A DNA stretch of 8,496 nt from Bacillota bacterium (lineage in GTDB: Bacteria > Bacillota > Clostridia > Lachnospirales > Anaerotignaceae): the NCBI GenBank assembly GCA_023413275.1, contig JAEZPX010000140.1:1-8496 (forward strand), read 5' to 3'. Under the pieces are notes generated by a model. That model did not search any database. It had not been told where the DNA came from and worked only from the letters and a program-made list of their open reading frames with translations. Positions within the stretch are counted from its first letter, which is position 1. Each line of letters starts with the position of its first letter. The position numbers and the translations under genes were made by a program. Positions 1 to 6,312 of this stretch are shown in pieces.

Positions 1-1619
1 GCACTACCATATTAGATATTGGAGAACAAGAGCCAGAAAAGCTAATTGCTTATGTTAAAAATCGTTTGGCTAACTTTAAACCAATGTCGGTAAGGAGAGT
101 TGAAATTCCTAAGGATAATGGCAAAACAAGACCGCTTGGAATACCCACAATGGAGGACAGGCTGATACAGCAATGTATCAAGCAGGTATTAGAACCAATC
201 TGTGAAGCTAAATTTTATAAACACAGTTATGGTTTTAGACCTAATCGAAGTACGCACCATGCAATTGCAAGAACCTTAGCTCTGACCAATAGACACAATT
301 TCCAATATGTAGTTGACATTGATATTAAGGGATTTTTCGATAATGTTGACCATGGAAAATTGTTAAAACAGCTATGGAGTTTAGGGATACAAGATAAAAG
401 GTTAATCTGTATTATCTCAAAAATGCTCAAAGCTGAAATAAAAGGTATTGGAGTACCGAGAAAAGGTGTACCGCAGGGTGGTGTATTAAGCCCGATTTTA
501 TCCAATGTTGTATTAAACGAGCTTGACTGGTGGGTAGCAAGTCAATGGGAAAACCACAAAACGCATACGGAATATAAAAATCCAACAAGGAAATATGAGT
601 TAATGCGTAAGGGTAAACTCAAAGAAGTGTTTATCGTCAGATATGCTGATGATTTCAAGCTGTTTTGCAAAGACAGAGATACTGCCAATAAAATGTTTAT
701 CGCTACAAAGCAATGGTTAGAGGAACGATTAGGACTTGCAATAAGTCCTGAAAAATCAAAAATAGTAAACCTTAAAAAGAAGTACTCTGAATTTTTGGGT
801 ATTAAACTAAAACTTTGGAAAAAGGGTAACAAATATGTTGTCAAATCTCATATGACAGACAAAAGTATAGAAAAATGCAAGAAACAACTCAAAGAAAAAA
901 TCAAAGTCTTACAGCATGATGCAAATGGAATTCATGTACAGCATTTTAATGCAACGGTAATGGGTATACATGGATACTATAAAATTGCAAGTCATATCAG
1001 CAAGGACTTTGCCCAAATTGCTTTTCATGTCAACAAGAGCCTTTATTGCAGAACGAAATGTATTAAAAGTAAAACAGGTAAAAAGAGCAAGGCATATGAA
1101 AAATTCTATGGAAAATCGAAAGTAAAACCACTGTATATCCAAGGGGTAGCACTATACCCTATTCATTTTGTACAGACTACACCGCCGGTTTGCTTCTCAC
1201 AAGATGTTTGCAATTATACACCACAGGGCAGAAAGAAAATCCACGACAAGCTACAAAACTTCAACTATGACACCTTGATTTATTTAATGAACAATCCTGT
1301 AAAGGGTCAAAGTGTTGAGTTCAATGACAATAGAATTTCATTGTATGTTGGTCAACGTGGACGGTGCTTTATAACTGGTGAAAAACTGCAAATATCCAAT
1401 ATGGAAGTACACCATAAAACACCCAAACATTTAGGTGGGAAAGATGAATATAGAAATTTAGTGTATGTTACCTTTGATGTTCACAAGCTTATTCACGCAA
1501 CAACGCAAGAAACCATAGAAAAATACTTGTTAAAGCTTGAAAAATTACCTGTTGATTTAGAACGATTAAACAAACTGAGAATTTTAGTTGGAAATTGTGA
1601 GATTAGTGTAAATAAGTAA
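1..1619 (+). CDS. ltrA: Group II intron reverse transcriptase/maturase with HNH endonuclease domain (5' partial)
   Basis: Multifunctional intron-encoded protein that helps the intron RNA splice, reverse-transcribes it, and nicks target DNA during retrohoming. The reading frame is open from base 3, so the gene starts upstream; the TTG at 66 is an internal Leu codon. About 540 residues are visible and perhaps 50-70 N-terminal residues are missing. In order: RT motifs including KTRPLGIPT and YGFRPNRST; the motif-A segment DIDIKGFFD with catalytic Asp (312-353); GVPQGGVLSPILSN (from 465); catalytic YADD (642-653); the thumb/maturase (X) region (roughly 760-1100); then an HNH nuclease with RCFITGEKL (Cys codon 1365) and HHKTPKHLGGKDEYRNLV (HH codons 1410-1415), ending HKLIH. 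Stop TAA is 11 nt before domain V, as expected for an ORF in domain IV. The nuclease has a single Cys rather than paired CxxC motifs. The protein looks intact in the visible part. The symbol ltrA is the generic family name. Confidence 0.93.
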   Translation, partial: TTILDIGEQEPEKLIAYVKNRLANFKPMSVRRVEIPKDNGKTRPLGIPTMEDRLIQQCIKQVLEPICEAKFYKHSYGFRPNRSTHHAIARTLALTNRHNFQYVVDIDIKGFFDNVDHGKLLKQLWSLGIQDKRLICIISKMLKAEIKGIGVPRKGVPQGGVLSPILSNVVLNELDWWVASQWENHKTHTEYKNPTRKYELMRKGKLKEVFIVRYADDFKLFCKDRDTANKMFIATKQWLEERLGLAISPEKSKIVNLKKKYSEFLGIKLKLWKKGNKYVVKSHMTDKSIEKCKKQLKEKIKVLQHDANGIHVQHFNATVMGIHGYYKIASHISKDFAQIAFHVNKSLYCRTKCIKSKTGKKSKAYEKFYGKSKVKPLYIQGVALYPIHFVQTTPPVCFSQDVCNYTPQGRKKIHDKLQNFNYDTLIYLMNNPVKGQSVEFNDNRISLYVGQRGRCFITGEKLQISNMEVHHKTPKHLGGKDEYRNLVYVTFDVHKLIHATTQETIEKYLLKLEKLPVDLERLNKLRILVGNCEISVNK

Positions 1620-1630
1620 ATATTGAGGGA

Positions 1631-1664
1631 ACGCCGTGTGAAATGAAAGTTTCATGCACGGTGT
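1631..1664 (+). ncRNA. Group II intron domain V (catalytic hairpin)
   Basis: Exactly 34 nt folding as the canonical domain V. The outer 8-bp helix is 1631-1638 with 1657-1664 (one G-U pair). A two-base TG bulge sits at 1655-1656. The inner 6-bp helix is 1639-1644 with 1649-1654, capped by a GAAA tetraloop at 1645-1648. The catalytic triad position (1632-1634) reads CGC rather than the more common AGC. All pairs were checked by hand. Domain V binds the catalytic metal ions and marks the intron as potentially active. Confidence 0.92.
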
Positions 1665-1666
1665 GG

Positions 1667-1713
1667 AGTGGGGGAAAATTCGGAGATAACTTCAAAGAAT
1701 TACCTATCACTAT
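1667..1713 (+). ncRNA. Group II intron domain VI with bulged branch-point A1706
   Basis: The stem pairs 1667-1671 with 1707-1711, then 1672-1674 with 1703-1705, leaving A1706 unpaired between the two helices. A small A-rich internal loop follows, then 1677-1681 pairs with 1697-1701. A1706 sits seven nucleotides before the proposed 3' end, the standard position of the lariat branch nucleotide. Domain VI directly abuts the ATPase 3' exon. A GTG inside this stem (1668) opens a frame into the exon, but it is ribozyme sequence and not a credible start. Confidence 0.85.
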
Positions 1714-2774
1714 TTAACTCTTGGCAAGACATTGAGGTGCAATATTCGGACGGAAGAAATGTGAAATTAGAGGAGCATTTTGACTCTCCAGAACATGCCA
1801 TTAACGTGGTGCGAAGAATGCTTCATGTATCTGGTATGGTGCTTGATAATGCCAGCCCAGCAATCCTTGGGCACCTATCCAAAAACATTCGTATTGCCGC
1901 ACTAAAAACACCCCTCGTGGATGAAGATGTAGGAATTGCCGCTTCTATTCGTATCGTAAATCCTCAAAGTATGAAAAAAGAAGATTTTGTGCGTAGTGGA
2001 ACGGCAACTGACACTATGCTGGATTTTCTTTCTCAACTCATTCGCTATGGCATTTCTGTCTGTGTTGCCGGTGCAACCTCAAGTGGAAAAACAACGGTGC
2101 TGGGATGGCTGTTAACCACCATTCCCAATAACAAAAGAATTTACACCATTGAAAATGGTTCTCGTGAGCTTGACCTCACACGATATGAGGATGGAAAAGT
2201 AGTAAACTCGGTCATTCATACCCTCACTCGGGACAGTGAAAATGAAAAGCAAAAGGTTGACCAGATTACATTGCTGGATATGGCATTACGCTTCAACCCC
2301 GATATTGCCGTTGTTGGAGAAATGCGTGGAGCAGAAGCCAATGCGGCACAGGAGGCGGCACGAACAGGTATTGCTGTGCTTACAACCATTCATGCAAATT
2401 CCTGTGAAGCCACCTACCGCCGAATGGTATCCCTTTGCAAACGCGCAGTGGATATGAGTGATGAAACCCTGTATGGCTATGTAACGGAGGCATATCCTAT
2501 TATTGTGTTCTGTAAACAGCTTGAAAACAAGGAAAGACGCATGATGGAGATTATGGAATGCGAAATTCTGCCTGATGGCTCAAGAAATTACCGCACGTTG
2601 TTCCAATATATCATTACAGAAAATTGCATGGAAGAAAACGGAGCATTTACGATTATTGGTCACCATGAACAGAAAGAATCTATTTCCGAAAGCCTGTCAA
2701 AACGGCTTTTGGAAAATGGCATGCCCATTGAAATGATTAAAAGCCTCAAGGAAAGGACGGTGAAAACAGCGTGA
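1714..2774 (+). CDS. cpaF: TadA/CpaF-family secretion ATPase, 3' exon (gene split by group II intron)
   Basis: Cytoplasmic hexameric ATPase that would power assembly of a Tad-type pilus or pseudopilus through the two membrane proteins encoded next. The exon gives about 353 residues. It begins in the second base of a codon (TT, then AAC for Asn) and continues NSWQDIEVQYSDGRNVKL, part of the N-terminal domain. The Walker A is GATSSGKT (2070-2093). An Asp-box-like segment reads IENGSRELDL, with Asn where IED is usual. Walker B is NPDIAVVGEMRGAEA (about 2295-2339). The His box is TTIHANS (about 2380-2401). Family members are usually over 400 residues, so the missing N-terminus must come from an upstream 5' exon. 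Full-length protein therefore depends on splicing. The stop overlaps the next start by 4 nt (GTGA), pointing to coupled translation. A VirB11 ATPase is a related alternative; the paired T2SSF genes downstream favour TadA/CpaF. Confidence 0.9.
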
Positions 2775-3700
2775 ATATCATACTTTTAGTTGCCTGTATG
2801 GGAATGATTACAGGCTTTTTTATTTTGCTTTCCCTTTCTCCCACAGAGTTTACTGATGGGATATTCAAAGGATTTTTAAGCAACCCCAAAAGCATTAAGG
2901 ATGAAATTAATGAGGTCACCAACCGAAAAAAGGTCGGGTTTATGAAAAGGGAGATTACTGAGGCACAGGAAATTCTAAAAATCACAGGTCGTGAGAAACG
3001 ATTTCCTATGTTATGTATGATTTCTTTGGCACTGTTTGCAGTGGGGGTTTCCATAGCCATTATGATGAGTAACTTTTTTCTGGTTCCTGTTCTTGCCGTA
3101 GGTTTTATGTTCCTGCCATTTTGGTATATCAGATTAACCCAGACTCACTTCAAAAAAGATATTGCGGCAGAGCTTGAAACAGCCCTCAGTATTATTACAA
3201 CGGCATATCTGCGAAATGAAGATCTATTAACAGCAGTGGAGGAAAATATTGCGTACTTAAATCCACCTGTTTTATCGGTATTCAAAGGATTTATTAATCG
3301 CATTAAGATGATTAATCCTGATGTGACGGCAGGATTGCAGGCTATGCGTGGGCAGATAGAGAATGCCGTTTTCCGTGAATGGTGTGATGCCTTGATAGCT
3401 TGCCAGTTTGACCGAGGTCTGAAAAGCACCTTAACACCTATTGTTTCAAAGCTTAGTGATATGAGGGTAGTAAACGGTGAACTGGAAAATATGGTGTTTG
3501 AGCCGAGAAAAGAATTTATTACTATGCAGGTGTTGGTAATAGCTAATATACCACTTTTGTATTTCCTCAATAAGGAGTGGTATCAAACACTGATGCACAC
3601 GATTGTGGGGCAGATTGTCCTAGCAATTTGCTTTACAGCAATGTTTATTTCTATGGCATTTGTAATTAAGCTTACCCAGCCTATAGAATATCGGAGGTAA
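2771..3700 (+). CDS. TadB-like T2SSF-domain membrane platform protein
   Basis: Inner-membrane platform protein expected to couple the ATPase to pilin extraction and assembly. It has 309 residues, in the usual range for TadB/TadC. Predicted membrane segments by hydrophobicity are residues 3-22, 79-99, 101-120, 250-266 and 277-299. The helical cytoplasmic T2SSF-type domain spans about 130-250 and begins ELETALSIITTAYLRNEDL. The GTG start overlaps the ATPase stop by 4 nt. An AAGGAAAGGA SD lies at 2748-2757, rather far (13 nt), but translational coupling would help. The next in-frame ATG (codon 10) would cut the first membrane segment, so GTG is preferred. TadB versus TadC identity is assigned by gene order, not by a diagnostic motif. 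Confidence 0.85.
   Translation: MNIILLVACMGMITGFFILLSLSPTEFTDGIFKGFLSNPKSIKDEINEVTNRKKVGFMKREITEAQEILKITGREKRFPMLCMISLALFAVGVSIAIMMSNFFLVPVLAVGFMFLPFWYIRLTQTHFKKDIAAELETALSIITTAYLRNEDLLTAVEENIAYLNPPVLSVFKGFINRIKMINPDVTAGLQAMRGQIENAVFREWCDALIACQFDRGLKSTLTPIVSKLSDMRVVNGELENMVFEPRKEFITMQVLVIANIPLLYFLNKEWYQTLMHTIVGQIVLAICFTAMFISMAFVIKLTQPIEYRR
3693..3697 (+). promoter_or_regulatory. Strong SD (GGAGG) for the 14-codon mini-ORF
   Basis: GGAGG overlaps the end of the TadB-like gene and lies 7 nt before ATG 3705. It is one of the best SD sites in the window, yet it serves a 14-codon frame and not the TadC-like gene. Confidence 0.6.
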
Positions 3701-3704
3701 CTGT

Positions 3705-3749
3705 ATGAAAAATAAAATAATGGTAAGAGAGGTGAAGGAATGCAACTGA
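3705..3749 (+). CDS. Possible 14-codon leader ORF overlapping the TadC-like start
   Basis: A short frame (MKNKIMVREVKECN) with a strong SD 7 nt upstream. It stops at TGA 3747-3749, ten bases inside the TadC-like gene, whose ATG is at 3740. The product resembles nothing I know. The arrangement suggests a translational coupler: ribosomes finishing here are placed at the downstream start, as the 4-nt overlaps do at two other junctions. It could instead be a chance frame, or a remnant. Nothing in the peptide itself argues for a function. Confidence 0.35.
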   Translation: MKNKIMVREVKECN

Positions 3750-4612
3750 TGATGATACTGTTTGGCAGTTTACTTGCAGCAGGTTTATTTTTCATTTTTG
3801 CGGATATTTTGAAACTGCCAAGCCTTGCCACAGGGAAAGCCATGCTCTCGGCAACGAAGCCTAGTAAAGAGAAAGCAAAAACCATGGATGCTCTAATTAC
3901 TGGATGGGCGGTCAGGTTGGCAAAGTTCTTACCAATGGACGAATATAAGAAAATCCGTTTGCAGAATACCTTAACTGCCGCAGGCATGAAAGAAACACCA
4001 GAAGTATTTATGGCAAATGCAATTATAAAATCGGGGCTCATTGTATTTATGACGATTCCTGCGCTGATGATTTTTCCGCTGATTACCCCTGTTTTGCTAT
4101 TTCTTGCAGTGATTATTTATTTCAAAGAAATCCGTAAGGCAGATGAAAAGCTGTTAGCAAAACGAGAAAAGATTGAGGTTGAACTGCCAAGGTTTGTGGC
4201 AACGATTACCCAGGAGTTAAAGGCAAGCCGAGATGTTCTTTCTATCTTGGAGAATTTTAAGAAAAATGCAGGTGAAGACTTTGCTAAGGAACTGGATATT
4301 TTAACAGCCGATATGCGTTCCTCATCCTATGAGGCAGCCCTCACGAGGTTTGAAGCAAGGATTAACTCTTCCATGCTTTCGGACATTACAAGAGGGCTCA
4401 TTGGTGTGCTGCGTGGGGATGATGGTGCCATGTATTTTCAAATGCTGAGCCACGATATGAAGCAGTTAGAGTTGCAACGACTTAAGGCGCAAGCAATGAA
4501 GATACCGCCGAAAATAAGGGTATTCAGTTTTATGATGTTAATATGCTTTCTGATGACCTATATCGTGATTATTGTCTATGAAATTATTCGTTCCCTTGGC
4601 GGAATGCTGTAA
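3740..4612 (+). CDS. TadC-like T2SSF-domain membrane platform protein
   Basis: Second platform protein, expected to pair with the preceding T2SSF protein and the ATPase in the membrane. It has 290 residues. Hydrophobic segments are at about 3-20, 95-112, 113-128 and 261-281. The cytoplasmic helical T2SSF domain spans about 145-260 and begins EVELPRFVATITQELKASRD. There is no in-frame start between ATG 3740 and an upstream stop at 3713. A purine-rich SD (AGAGGTGAAGG, 3728-3738) precedes the ATG closely. The start overlaps the 14-codon mini-ORF, suggesting coupled translation. Two adjacent T2SSF genes after a CpaF-type ATPase is the standard Tad arrangement. The TadC label rests on order; the fold assignment is more secure. 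Confidence 0.85.
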   Translation: MQLMMILFGSLLAAGLFFIFADILKLPSLATGKAMLSATKPSKEKAKTMDALITGWAVRLAKFLPMDEYKKIRLQNTLTAAGMKETPEVFMANAIIKSGLIVFMTIPALMIFPLITPVLLFLAVIIYFKEIRKADEKLLAKREKIEVELPRFVATITQELKASRDVLSILENFKKNAGEDFAKELDILTADMRSSSYEAALTRFEARINSSMLSDITRGLIGVLRGDDGAMYFQMLSHDMKQLELQRLKAQAMKIPPKIRVFSFMMLICFLMTYIVIIVYEIIRSLGGML

Positions 4613-4630
4613 AGGGGGCACATAAAGAAT

Positions 4631-5035
4631 ATGAAAAAAATGATTAAGGCCTTCAAAAACAATCGTGGCGAGGGATATATCGATGTGGTGGTGCTTGTTC
4701 TTTGTGCCATGCTGGTGATTGCTGTGGCGGTTAAGGTGTTTCCTGCCTATATCGTTAAACAACAGGTGGACACCTTTGCAACTGAGCTTGTGAGAGAAGC
4801 AGAGATTGCAGGGCAGGTGGGGAGGGAGACCTCAAGGCGAGAACAGCTTCTCGCTGAAAAAACGGGAATCATTCCAACTGTTGTATGGTCAAAAACTGGT
4901 AAAATTCAGCTTAATGAGGAAATTTCTGTGGTTGTTTCCTATGAAGTGAATATTGGAATGTTCAATGGTTTTGGTTCTTTTCCTATTACTTTAAGAGGTG
5001 AAGCAATGGGAAAAAGCGAGGTGTATTGGAAATGA
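4631..5035 (+). CDS. DUF4320-like small membrane protein, candidate TadE-like pseudopilin
   Basis: A 134-residue protein with a short basic N-terminus, the motif KNNRGEGYIDVV (residues 9-20), one membrane segment (about 17-39), an amphipathic helix (about 41-62), and a beta-rich C-terminal domain. I recognise this layout as DUF4320, found in clostridial mobile elements. By analogy to TadE and other type IV pilin-like proteins, the Gly13 before the hydrophobic stretch could be a processing site; Asp18 would then sit at the +5 position usually held by Glu. That is inference, since no prepilin peptidase gene is in the window. The start ATG 4631 follows a GGGGG-containing SD at 4612-4618. The stop overlaps the next gene's ATG by 4 nt. 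Confidence 0.8.
   Translation: MKKMIKAFKNNRGEGYIDVVVLVLCAMLVIAVAVKVFPAYIVKQQVDTFATELVREAEIAGQVGRETSRREQLLAEKTGIIPTVVWSKTGKIQLNEEISVVVSYEVNIGMFNGFGSFPITLRGEAMGKSEVYWK
5018..5023 (+). promoter_or_regulatory. SD (GAGGTG) that fixes the next start at ATG 5032
   Basis: GAGGTG lies 8 nt before ATG 5032 but only 2 nt before an in-frame TTG at 5026. The spacing, and the ATGA overlap with the preceding stop, select ATG 5032. Confidence 0.6.
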
Positions 5036-5613
5036 TCGAATTAAGATTAGCTGAGAGGAAAAAAAAGATAAATAAACGATTAAAACATCTCAAAAACAAC
5101 TGTGGCAACGGCTATCCCTTCGCTGTTGTCATTACCCTATGCCTTGTTATGATTTTTACAGGTGCTTCGGAATATTTTCGCTTGATGATTGTTGCACAAG
5201 GTGTGAGAGATGCGTTGCAGGATGCAGTCATTTCTACTGTGGTAGAAAATTATGATGATGTGTATCATGGAGTGCGTGAGGGATATTCGGGAGGGTATCA
5301 GCCTACTGACGAGGACTTTGAGGAATCCATTGATTATGGAAATATTTATGATAAAATGGATAGTATACTTGGTCTGACTCAGGACGGAGGGTATCACGAA
5401 AAAAATACCTCTGGCAGTGAAATACAGTTTAAGATATGGAATTTAGATGTAGAGATTCGCAATGCACCTTTTGCAAGTAGTGACAGGGCGAAAGAAAGAT
5501 TTGAGATTGACAGCACTGTTATGCTGGAAGTTCCCATTTCTTTTGGAGGTAAATTACTACCTGCCATGAAGATAAAGGTGAAAAACAGTGCCGGTTACAC
5601 TCCTAAATTTTAA
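5032..5613 (+). CDS. One-TM protein with KNN-x-G-x-GY motif, candidate pseudopilin
   Basis: A 193-residue protein. The N-terminus is strongly basic (LRLAERKKKINKRLKHL), followed by KNNCGNGYPF (residues 21-30), one membrane helix (about 29-46), and a helix rich in small and hydrophobic residues (about 48-72). A polar Tyr/Gly/Asp-rich linker spans about 73-125, and the C-terminus is beta-rich. The layout repeats that of the preceding DUF4320-like protein, including the motif just before the membrane segment, so both may be TadE/TadF-like minor pilins. No family name is certain. ATG 5032 shares ATGA with the previous stop, so the two are probably translated in a coupled way. It ends the tightly packed block; a 99-nt gap follows. 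Confidence 0.75.
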   Translation: MIELRLAERKKKINKRLKHLKNNCGNGYPFAVVITLCLVMIFTGASEYFRLMIVAQGVRDALQDAVISTVVENYDDVYHGVREGYSGGYQPTDEDFEESIDYGNIYDKMDSILGLTQDGGYHEKNTSGSEIQFKIWNLDVEIRNAPFASSDRAKERFEIDSTVMLEVPISFGGKLLPAMKIKVKNSAGYTPKF

Positions 5614-5647
5614 CTTTCCAATAGCTATTTTAATTATAGTAGACTTT

Positions 5648-5653
5648 TATAAT
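5648..5653 (+). promoter_or_regulatory. Possible -10 element (TATAAT) in the 99-nt gap
   Basis: A perfect TATAAT sits in the only sizeable AT-rich gap of the cluster (5614-5712), 60 nt before the next gene. No convincing -35 hexamer is present at 16-18 nt (best is TATTTT at 5626-5631). It could start a separate transcript for the second gene block, but AT-rich gaps give such matches by chance. Confidence 0.3.
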
Positions 5654-5695
5654 TTCTTGTGGTAGGGTGTGGCTTGTAACGGTAGATACATATAC

Positions 5696-5702
5696 AAGGA
5701 GG
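5696..5702 (+). promoter_or_regulatory. Strong SD (AAGGAGG) for the DUF6550-like gene
   Basis: A full AAGGAGG lies 10 nt before ATG 5713, supporting that start and independent translation after the intergenic gap. Confidence 0.65.
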
Positions 5703-5712
5703 CAAACAGCTT

Positions 5713-6246
5713 ATGAAAAATATGAATGATAAAACAAAGAAATGGCTCATAGTGGCAGGTGGCCTTGCTCTTTGTGCTGTGCTCGCAATGGTGATTGCAG
5801 GGCGGTTCAGCAAACCAACTGCGGAAGATGCATTACTTCCAATACAGAGTGATGATGGGAAAGATATAGTAGTAGATGAATCTAATAATATAGAAAAAGA
5901 AAACCAGATTATAGTATCGCCAATTGAAGTTTCTGAACAAACAGATGATGGAAACGGTGCTGTGGATAAGGGAACGGAGCAGACTATTCAAGGCGATGCT
6001 GAAAAGCCAACTTATACCGAAGAAGAGCTTACAAATCATGATAAAAAGCCTAATGGAGATGAAGTAACAGCAGATGATAAACCAGTTAACCACGATAAGG
6101 TGGAAACTCCTACAGAGACACAAATACAGAGTCAACCATCTGGCGGGTTACCCGGATTTGACAATGTTCCCAATGCAGGAGAAAACCAAGTAACCCAAGG
6201 CGTGAGTGATGGAGATATTAATAAGCAAGTAGGTACAATGGATTAA
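5713..6246 (+). CDS. DUF6550-like single-TM protein with acidic disordered region
   Basis: A 177-residue protein with a short cytoplasmic head (MKNMNDKTKK), one membrane anchor (about 11-30), then a long Asp/Glu/Asn/Gln-rich, low-complexity region without large hydrophobic segments. Short recurring units occur (NHDKKP, NHDKVE, ADDKPVNHDK at 108-129). The C-terminal part, with GLPGFDNVPNAGENQV (about 145-160), looks more ordered. The anchor and polar tail suggest an extracytoplasmic protein or a spacer across the cell wall. I recall this type as DUF6550 in clostridial mobile elements; the function is unknown. The gene has its own strong SD after a 99-nt gap and is followed by a terminator-like hairpin. 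Confidence 0.75.
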   Translation: MKNMNDKTKKWLIVAGGLALCAVLAMVIAGRFSKPTAEDALLPIQSDDGKDIVVDESNNIEKENQIIVSPIEVSEQTDDGNGAVDKGTEQTIQGDAEKPTYTEEELTNHDKKPNGDEVTADDKPVNHDKVETPTETQIQSQPSGGLPGFDNVPNAGENQVTQGVSDGDINKQVGTMD

Positions 6247-6267
6247 AATAAATATAGCAATAGAATG

Positions 6268-6291
6268 ACACCACAGGAATGTGGTGTTTTT
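6268..6291 (+). terminator. Intrinsic-terminator-like hairpin within the cluster
   Basis: ACACCAC (6268-6274) pairs perfectly with GTGGTGT (6281-6287) around a 6-nt loop, followed directly by a run of five T (6287-6291). It lies 22 nt after the DUF6550-like stop and just upstream of the next gene's SD. It fits a short rho-independent terminator or partial attenuator. With only 7 bp it may be leaky, which would lower expression of the downstream secreted protein relative to the pilus genes. Confidence 0.6.
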
Positions 6292-6298
6292 CTGTTGC

Positions 6299-6305
6299 GG
6301 AAAGG
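6299..6305 (+). promoter_or_regulatory. SD (GGAAAGG) that fixes the secreted protein start at 6313
   Basis: GGAAAGG lies 7 nt before ATG 6313. An earlier in-frame ATG at 6265 has no SD, and its first codons fall in the terminator hairpin. Starting at 6313 also places a signal peptide exactly at the N-terminus. Confidence 0.7.
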
Positions 6306-6312
6306 TAAATCA

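Larger units (their letters stand above)
1..1713 (+). mobile_element. Group II intron, 3' portion (5' end outside window)
   Basis: A mobile self-splicing retroelement. The visible part contains the intron-encoded reverse transcriptase/maturase/HNH protein, then ribozyme domains V and VI. The 3' splice site is placed after T1713: domain VI folds with A1706 bulged, seven nucleotides lie between that adenosine and the boundary, and the intron then ends in AT, fitting the usual 3' AY. Downstream sequence reads directly into the body of a TadA/CpaF-type ATPase, so the element interrupts that gene. Domains I-III, the 5' splice site and the 5' exon are upstream and cannot be checked. The exact 3' boundary could be off by one or two bases because the 5' exon is not visible. 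Confidence 0.88.

Noticed and set aside
66..68. TTG as start of the reverse transcriptase
   Set aside because: The same frame is open back to base 3 and encodes RT-like sequence; the TTG is an internal Leu codon and the real start is upstream of the window.
227..1142. Three minus-strand open frames opposite the reverse transcriptase
   Set aside because: They lie wholly within a gene with all expected RT motifs, show no recognisable domain, and are shadows of its codon use.
2236..2457. Second + frame inside the ATPase
   Set aside because: It overlaps the Walker B and His box region in another frame and has no independent support.
5026..5028. TTG start for the second one-TM protein
   Set aside because: The SD is only 2 nt away. 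ATG 5032 has 8-nt spacing and an ATGA overlap with the preceding stop.
5620..5629. Palindrome AATAGCTATT as a terminator
   Set aside because: The two 5-nt halves leave no room for a loop and no strong T-tract follows; at most it is a small protein-binding site.
6265..6312. Upstream ATG extending the secreted protein by 16 residues
   Set aside because: It has no SD, lies within a terminator-like hairpin, and would bury the signal peptide behind a charged leader.
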